This document shows, piece after piece, positions 29,505-33,525 of a stretch of 33,525 nt of DNA. Under the pieces are notes generated by a model. The model saw only the letters and a list, made by a program, of their open reading frames with translations. It had not been told where the DNA came from and made no database searches. Both the position numbers and the translations under genes were made by a program. Each line of letters begins with the position of its first letter. The first letter of the stretch is position 1. Origin of the DNA: Gemmatimonadota bacterium (lineage in GTDB: Bacteria > Gemmatimonadota > Gemmatimonadetes > Gemmatimonadales > Gemmatimonadaceae); the NCBI GenBank assembly GCA_026387915.1, contig JAPLKS010000001.1:1-33525 (forward strand), given 5' to 3'.

Positions 29505-30863
29505 TCAGCGCGCCATTGCCGCCTGCCGCCGAGCGAGCCAGATGGCCAGGGCGAGCCAGGCCGCCGAGATCGGCACAGCGACCCAGGCAATCCCGGCGAG
29601 GCTCAATCCGATGGCGGTGAGCCCTGCAAAGGTCCAGGCGCCAAGTTGATCGCCGCCGCGGTAGACAAAGGTCTCGATAAAGCTCTTGGCTTTGTATTTG
29701 TCTTCGCGCGGGACCACCGTGAAGAGCACTTCCATCCCCGGATTGGTGAGCGCAAAGTTGCCCGCGCGCCGTGCAATCACAAAGGCGGCCAGCGCGCCGA
29801 AGGCCGGCAGGTTTGCCAGCGCGCCAAAGCCGATCATCGAAATAAAGGGCAAGAATGCGAGCGCAGCGACCAACCCAAACCACTTGATGATGCGGCCGGT
29901 GAAAAAGATCTGCGCCAGTACCGTGAGGATCTGCACGGCCAGTTCGATTTTGGCGAGGATCACCGTGCGCGACGCGCGGTCGGCATAGTTCGCGCCGACA
30001 ATCGACGACTGTTCGAAGTAGAGGAAAGTGGAGCCGATGGTGAACAGCACCAAGAAGACGGCAATGCCGAGCAGGTACGGTGACTGCATGGTGCGCGTGA
30101 AGCCTGCCCAGATGCTGCCGCCCACGGGGCGTGCGTTCAGGGCGGCGAGACGTTCGAGCCGAGCTTCGGGGGCTTCGTCTTCGGTCACCGCTGAGCTGGA
30201 ACTCACGGGGAAGCGTGTCACCGCGAGTACCGCCAGCTCGAGCAACACGCAACTCACCAACAAGAGATTGACGCTCCCAATCTGCTTGGCGAGTGCGGCC
30301 GTTGCGGCGCTCCCGGCAATCGAACCAAAGGTGCCACCGACGCCAATAAAACCAAACAGACGCTTGGCTTGCTCACTTTTGAACACGTCCGCCATGAAGC
30401 ACCAGAACAAGCTGGTGACAAACAAGTTGAACATGCTCGTCCACACAAAGAACCCGCGCCCAATCCACAAATCCGTTGTAGAGCCCTCGTGCCCGGCTAC
30501 AAAGCGGAGCAACACATAAAACACCACGAGGCTCGCGACAATCACATGGTACGAAATAGGAATGAATTTTCGCGGTGGAAACTTCACCACGAGGGTCCAG
30601 AAGAGCGGATTCGCAATGAGCGTCACGGTGAGCGTGCCCACAAACAGCATCGAGAGCTGCGCGGGCGTGGTGCCTGCCGCGACCGCGTCGCGCATGGGGC
30701 GAAGCACAAACCAACTGGCGAGTGCGCAGAAAAAGAATGCCGCGCTCGCCAGCATGGCGCGTACTTCGTGCGCTTCTACATCAACTGCTCGGCGAAGCAG
30801 CGCGTGCAGCGCGCCCCCACTTTTCGATTCGCTCAGGGTGCCGCCTTCTGCTTGGCCTTCCAC
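29505..30863 (-). CDS. NTP/NDP-exchange (ATP/ADP-translocase-like) transporter
   Basis: The 452-aa product has about 12 hydrophobic segments from residue 38 on (MLASAAFFFCALASWFVLRP). It begins with a cytoplasmic tail and contains PMRDAVAAGTTPAQLSMLFV, TSMFNLFVTSLFWCFMADVF, KRLFGFIGVGGTFGSIAGSA and a C-terminal RREDKYKAKSFIETFVYRGG-type region. This is the Tlc/NTT-like MFS branch found in free-living bacteria, whose transport substrate is usually not known. Its start overlaps the upstream epimerase by 31 bases; a later start could be used. It is part of the minus-strand block and precedes the Tat-GMC genes. Confidence 0.85.
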   Translation of the reverse strand: MEGQAEGGTLSESKSGGALHALLRRAVDVEAHEVRAMLASAAFFFCALASWFVLRPMRDAVAAGTTPAQLSMLFVGTLTVTLIANPLFWTLVVKFPPRKFIPISYHVIVASLVVFYVLLRFVAGHEGSTTDLWIGRGFFVWTSMFNLFVTSLFWCFMADVFKSEQAKRLFGFIGVGGTFGSIAGSAATAALAKQIGSVNLLLVSCVLLELAVLAVTRFPVSSSSAVTEDEAPEARLERLAALNARPVGGSIWAGFTRTMQSPYLLGIAVFLVLFTIGSTFLYFEQSSIVGANYADRASRTVILAKIELAVQILTVLAQIFFTGRIIKWFGLVAALAFLPFISMIGFGALANLPAFGALAAFVIARRAGNFALTNPGMEVLFTVVPREDKYKAKSFIETFVYRGGDQLGAWTFAGLTAIGLSLAGIAWVAVPISAAWLALAIWLARRQAAMAR

Positions 30864-31924
30864 GCCGCCAACACTTCGGCTTCCTTGGCCGCCGGAATAC
30901 CGGCAATCGCCCCATCGTCCATGGACTTCCGTTCGGCTTCCGTACGCGTCTTGTGCCAGTCGAGCGTGTCCTTGGCGGTCACGGCGAGCGGGCGGAAGGT
31001 GAGTCCCTTGGAAATGGCTTTGGCATTACTGCGCATCAAGAACCCAGCTGTTGCACCTTCGGGCGGAATCCAGGTGGGCATATGACGCCAGGCGGCAATG
31101 CCGTTCGCTTTCAGGAAGTCGGCCGGAACCCAGGTGAACTGCGCGCCCGCCGTCGTCACCGATCGGATGCCCGAGAGCATCTCGTGCATCGTCATCGGTT
31201 TTGCGGGGCCGGTCACATTGAACGTACCGAACACACGTTGCTCTGCCATGCGCACCATAAACTCCGCGAGATCGCGCGAGTCAATGATCTGCGCCGGATG
31301 GTTCGGAGCGCCCGGGGCCATGACTTCGCCCCCCTTGTCGATACGCACCGGCCAGTAGGTAAAGCGGTCCGAGCGGTCGAGCGGACCAACAATCAACCCC
31401 GCGCGAATGATGGTGTTGATACCCGGATACTGTTTTTCAACTTCGCGTTCCGAAAAACTCTTGAGCGCGCCGTAGTACTTGCCAGCATCAGCAGGGACGA
31501 TGGTGTAGGGATCGAGTCCTTCGGGCATGGGCGTGGTGCCCGCGCTTTCGTCGGCGTTGGGAACGGAGTTGTCGGGATACACCGACTCCGTAGAGATGAA
31601 GATGTAATGCTTGGTGTGCCCGGCGAGATGCTGTGCGGCGTTGCGCACCCAGAACGGAAAGGTCGTGGGGTTGTCGATCACCACATCAAACGTTTTTCCG
31701 GCCAGTGCGCTCACGTCGCCATTGAGATCACCGACAAGCTCTTCGTGCACCTTGCCCTTAAAAAAGTTCGGGCGGGTTTTGTTGCGGTTGAACAGCGTCA
31801 CGCGATGGCCACGTGCAAGCGCGTATTCCACCTGCTCGGGGCCGGTGAAGCCGGTGCCACCGAGGATCAGGATGTTGAGCGGAGCGCTGGGGCGCCCAGT
31901 GAGGAACTCCCGTCTGTTCAGCAT
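30833..31924 (-). CDS. NAD-dependent epimerase/dehydratase, paralogue without complete Tat signal
   Basis: From ATG 31924 the product is 363 aa. The Rossmann motif LILGGTGFTGPEQVEYALAR binds NAD(P). A Tyr-x3-Lys-like segment (KYYGALKSFSERE) follows, in agreement with extended SDR enzymes acting on sugar nucleotides or similar. It begins MLNRREFLTGRPSAPLNIL: an RRxFL twin-arginine motif is present but the hydrophobic and cleavage parts are missing, unlike in its tandem copy. Its start overlaps the upstream copy's stop (TAATG). The first ATG (31954) adds 10 residues of unlikely sequence. Confidence 0.9.
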   Translation of the reverse strand: MLNRREFLTGRPSAPLNILILGGTGFTGPEQVEYALARGHRVTLFNRNKTRPNFFKGKVHEELVGDLNGDVSALAGKTFDVVIDNPTTFPFWVRNAAQHLAGHTKHYIFISTESVYPDNSVPNADESAGTTPMPEGLDPYTIVPADAGKYYGALKSFSEREVEKQYPGINTIIRAGLIVGPLDRSDRFTYWPVRIDKGGEVMAPGAPNHPAQIIDSRDLAEFMVRMAEQRVFGTFNVTGPAKPMTMHEMLSGIRSVTTAGAQFTWVPADFLKANGIAAWRHMPTWIPPEGATAGFLMRSNAKAISKGLTFRPLAVTAKDTLDWHKTRTEAERKSMDDGAIAGIPAAKEAEVLAAWKAKQKAAP

Positions 31925-33120
31925 TACTTGGCCCCCTTCTGTGATGCATGCCATGCGGCGAGCACTTCGGCTTCGCGCTTCAAGCCAATGCCGTTGATCT
32001 CACCAGCCAACGTGGCTTCTTGTTCTTTGGCCGGACGCGTTTTGTGCCAGTCGAGCGTGTCTTTGGCCGTGACGGCGAGCGGACGGAAGGTGAGTCCCTT
32101 GGCAATGGCTTTCGCCGCGTTGCGGCGCTGATAGCCGGCGGTCGCACCATATGGCGGCTGCCACACGGTCATGTGCCGCCAGGGGCGCACTTGCTGCGCC
32201 TGCAAAAACTCCCACGGCACCCAGGTGAAATGCGCGCCAGCGGTGGTGACGGCCTTCACGCCGTAGAGCATGTCGGCAAAGGTCATGGGCTTGTCGGGGC
32301 CGATCGCGTTAAACAGCCCGAACTCGCGTGCCTCGGCCATGCGCACCATAAACTCGGCCAAGTCGCGCGAGTCAATGAACTGGCACGGATTCTCTGGTTT
32401 GTCGGGGGCGAGCACCTCGCCGCCCTGTTCGATGCGCGCGGGCCACCAGGTAAAACGATCGGTGCGATCGAGCGGCCCCACAATCAAGCAGGGGCGAATC
32501 ACCGTGGTGATGCCCGGATAGAGCTTGGCGGCTTCTTGTTCGGCGCGCACTTTGAGCGGGCCGTAGTACTGCGATGCGTGCTGCGGATTGAGCGTGTACG
32601 CGTCGAGGTCGGCCGGCATCTGGTGTACTGGGCTGTTTTCGTCGAGCCCAATGATGCTCTGGTCGCTGTAGGTGCTGGTGGTAGAAATGAAGATGTAGTG
32701 CTTCACATTGCCGGCGAGATACTTGGCGGCGTTGCGCACCCACGCAGGGAAGGTGGTAGGGTTGTCGAGCACCACGTCGAACTTCTTTCCCTCGAGCGCG
32801 CTGCAATCGCCATTGAGATCGCCCACGAGTTCTTCGTGCACCTTACCCTTGAAGAAATCGGGACGGGTTTTGTTCCGGTTGAACAGCGTGACGCGATGCC
32901 CGCGCGCCAGCGCGTACTCCACCTGCTCGGGGCCGGTAAAGCCCGTGCCGCCCAGGATGAGAATGTTGAGCGGCGTTGGCGCCTTGGTGACAGGCGGGCG
33001 CGTCCATTCCGGTGCGGGCGGCGGGGCCTCGCCGAGCGCGATTTTTGGAAGGCTGGCCAGTCCGATTGCGCCACCCACGGCGGAGACGGACCTGATGAAT
33101 GTGCGGCGGTCAGTGGTCAT
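31924..33120 (-). CDS. Tat-exported NAD-dependent epimerase/dehydratase
   Basis: ATG 33120 is preceded by GGGAG (seven-base spacing), giving 398 aa. It starts MTTDRRTFIRSVSAVGGAIG then LASLPKIALGEA, a complete Tat signal. The core LNILILGGTGFTGPEQVEYA then LARGHRVTLFNRNKTRPDFF is nearly identical to its neighbour, with SQYYGPLKVRAEQE at the catalytic Tyr-Lys region. It is an extended-SDR enzyme targeted to the periplasm. The frame stays open upstream through a 9-bp repeat to the window edge; that extension is not supported as coding for this gene. Confidence 0.9.
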   Translation of the reverse strand: MTTDRRTFIRSVSAVGGAIGLASLPKIALGEAPPPAPEWTRPPVTKAPTPLNILILGGTGFTGPEQVEYALARGHRVTLFNRNKTRPDFFKGKVHEELVGDLNGDCSALEGKKFDVVLDNPTTFPAWVRNAAKYLAGNVKHYIFISTTSTYSDQSIIGLDENSPVHQMPADLDAYTLNPQHASQYYGPLKVRAEQEAAKLYPGITTVIRPCLIVGPLDRTDRFTWWPARIEQGGEVLAPDKPENPCQFIDSRDLAEFMVRMAEAREFGLFNAIGPDKPMTFADMLYGVKAVTTAGAHFTWVPWEFLQAQQVRPWRHMTVWQPPYGATAGYQRRNAAKAIAKGLTFRPLAVTAKDTLDWHKTRPAKEQEATLAGEINGIGLKREAEVLAAWHASQKGAK

Positions 33121-33525
33121 GCGCCTGCTCCCGAAAATGGGGACTCTTGCTCGCGTCAAACGTACGGTGCTGGCCTTGCCGTTGAGAAGTGGTGTCGTGT
33201 TTTTGAACAGCCAAGAAATGTAGTCAAGCGGGCTCCCAGGCTCCCCAGACTCCCAAAGCTCCTCAGTCTCCTCAGTCTCCTCAGTCTCCTCAGGCTCCTC
33301 AGGCTCCCCAGGCTCCCCAGGCTCCCCGAGCGACACCGAGAGCTCCGCCACGAAACGCCAAGGCCGAGCCTCCGTTTTCAAAGACAGGTCGCCCTCGCCA
33401 CCGTGCGGAGCGAAGGCACGTACCTCGGTCGCCGTCTTCGGGCCGCTCGTGCAAGCGATGGGCATCAGAGCGATCTGGCCACACCGCGTGGCACGCGCCG
33501 GCAGCACCGTGGCCAACCCCGGGAC
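33121..33525. other. 405-bp stretch without an assigned gene
   Basis: One minus-strand frame (TTG start near 33516) is open through the whole stretch, in phase with the epimerase. Its left part (about 33331-33516) has good GC3 and reads LMPIACTSGPKTATEVRAFA then PHGGEGDLSLKTEARPW, so it may belong to another gene cut by the edge. The middle is the 9-bp repeat. Positions 33130-33230 hold only the leader of the epimerase gene. Confidence 0.4.
33231..33328. repeat. Imperfect 9-bp tandem repeat (about 11 units)
   Basis: The units alternate between GGCTCCCCA-like and CTCCTCAGT-like versions (for example CTCCTCAGT three times in a row, then CTCCTCAGG, CTCCCCAGG), spanning 33231-33328. In the minus-strand frame this gives Gly-Glu-Pro and Thr-Glu-Glu repeats without stops. 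It lies about 110 bases upstream of the Tat-epimerase start. Confidence 0.9.

Noticed and set aside
30722-32131. 469-aa plus-strand open frame
   Set aside because: It is the reverse-strand shadow of the two epimerase genes; the composition is atypical (His/Arg-rich) and there is no domain pattern.
1-33525. tRNA or rRNA genes
   Set aside because: No cloverleaf-like segment with a GTTCGA arm and CCA end, and no rRNA signature, was recognisable by eye. A covariance-model search would be decisive.

Overview
The window is a high-GC bacterial chromosome segment (most genes end codons in G or C) with densely packed genes, short coupled operons, several Tat and lipoprotein signals, AddAB-type recombination repair, paired WYL regulators and an NTP/NDP-exchange-type transporter. 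This mix fits Gemmatimonadota or a similar high-GC soil or sediment lineage. That assignment is an impression from gene content, since no rRNA or marker gene is present.

Layout. Positions 1-141 are the right end of an IS3-family element, abutting a zinc-ribbon hypothetical gene (132-1304). A minus-strand block follows: an alpha/beta hydrolase and a DUF808 membrane protein. Positions 3.3-11.8 kb are a mosaic accessory island. It holds a Fic-domain gene with an altered catalytic motif behind an array of 20-bp repeats, an unlisted 48-aa ORF, a broken duplicate of a neighbouring gene, an orphan HicB-HTH regulator with a palindromic operator, a two-gene nucleotidyltransferase + winged-helix-like operon (5319-6763), an HD-like protein, two YbjN/TY-chaperone-like paralogues, DUF2283, PEGA lipoprotein and DUF4236 genes, a lower-GC two-gene module and a run of very small ORFs.

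Positions 11.9-20.2 kb hold addB-addA (overlapping by ATGA), convergent with a coupled pair of WYL-domain regulators that resembles the PafB/PafC arrangement. Positions 20.4-27.2 kb are again accessory-like: a Tat-exported small protein, MazEF, a secreted M28 peptidase lipoprotein, a HigB-HigA-macrodomain cluster, a secreted metallo-beta-lactamase-fold protein, a RidA-family lipoprotein and a DUF4160/DUF2442 pair behind a palindrome. Positions 27.3-33.1 kb are a minus-strand metabolic block: GMC oxidoreductase with a Tat-signal small subunit, an ATP/ADP-translocase-like transporter, and two tandem NAD-dependent epimerase paralogues, one of which has lost most of its Tat signal.

The most interesting part is 3.3-6.8 kb. 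Fragments of the 5319-6206 gene and its 3' flank recur around the Fic gene, which suggests duplication and decay in a toxin-antitoxin/defence-like locus. The nucleotidyltransferase plus C-terminal winged-helix partner is the best candidate for an undescribed two-component module. Toxin-antitoxin-like loci are unusually dense overall (Fic, HicB, nucleotidyltransferase pair, MazEF, HigBA, DUF4160/DUF2442).
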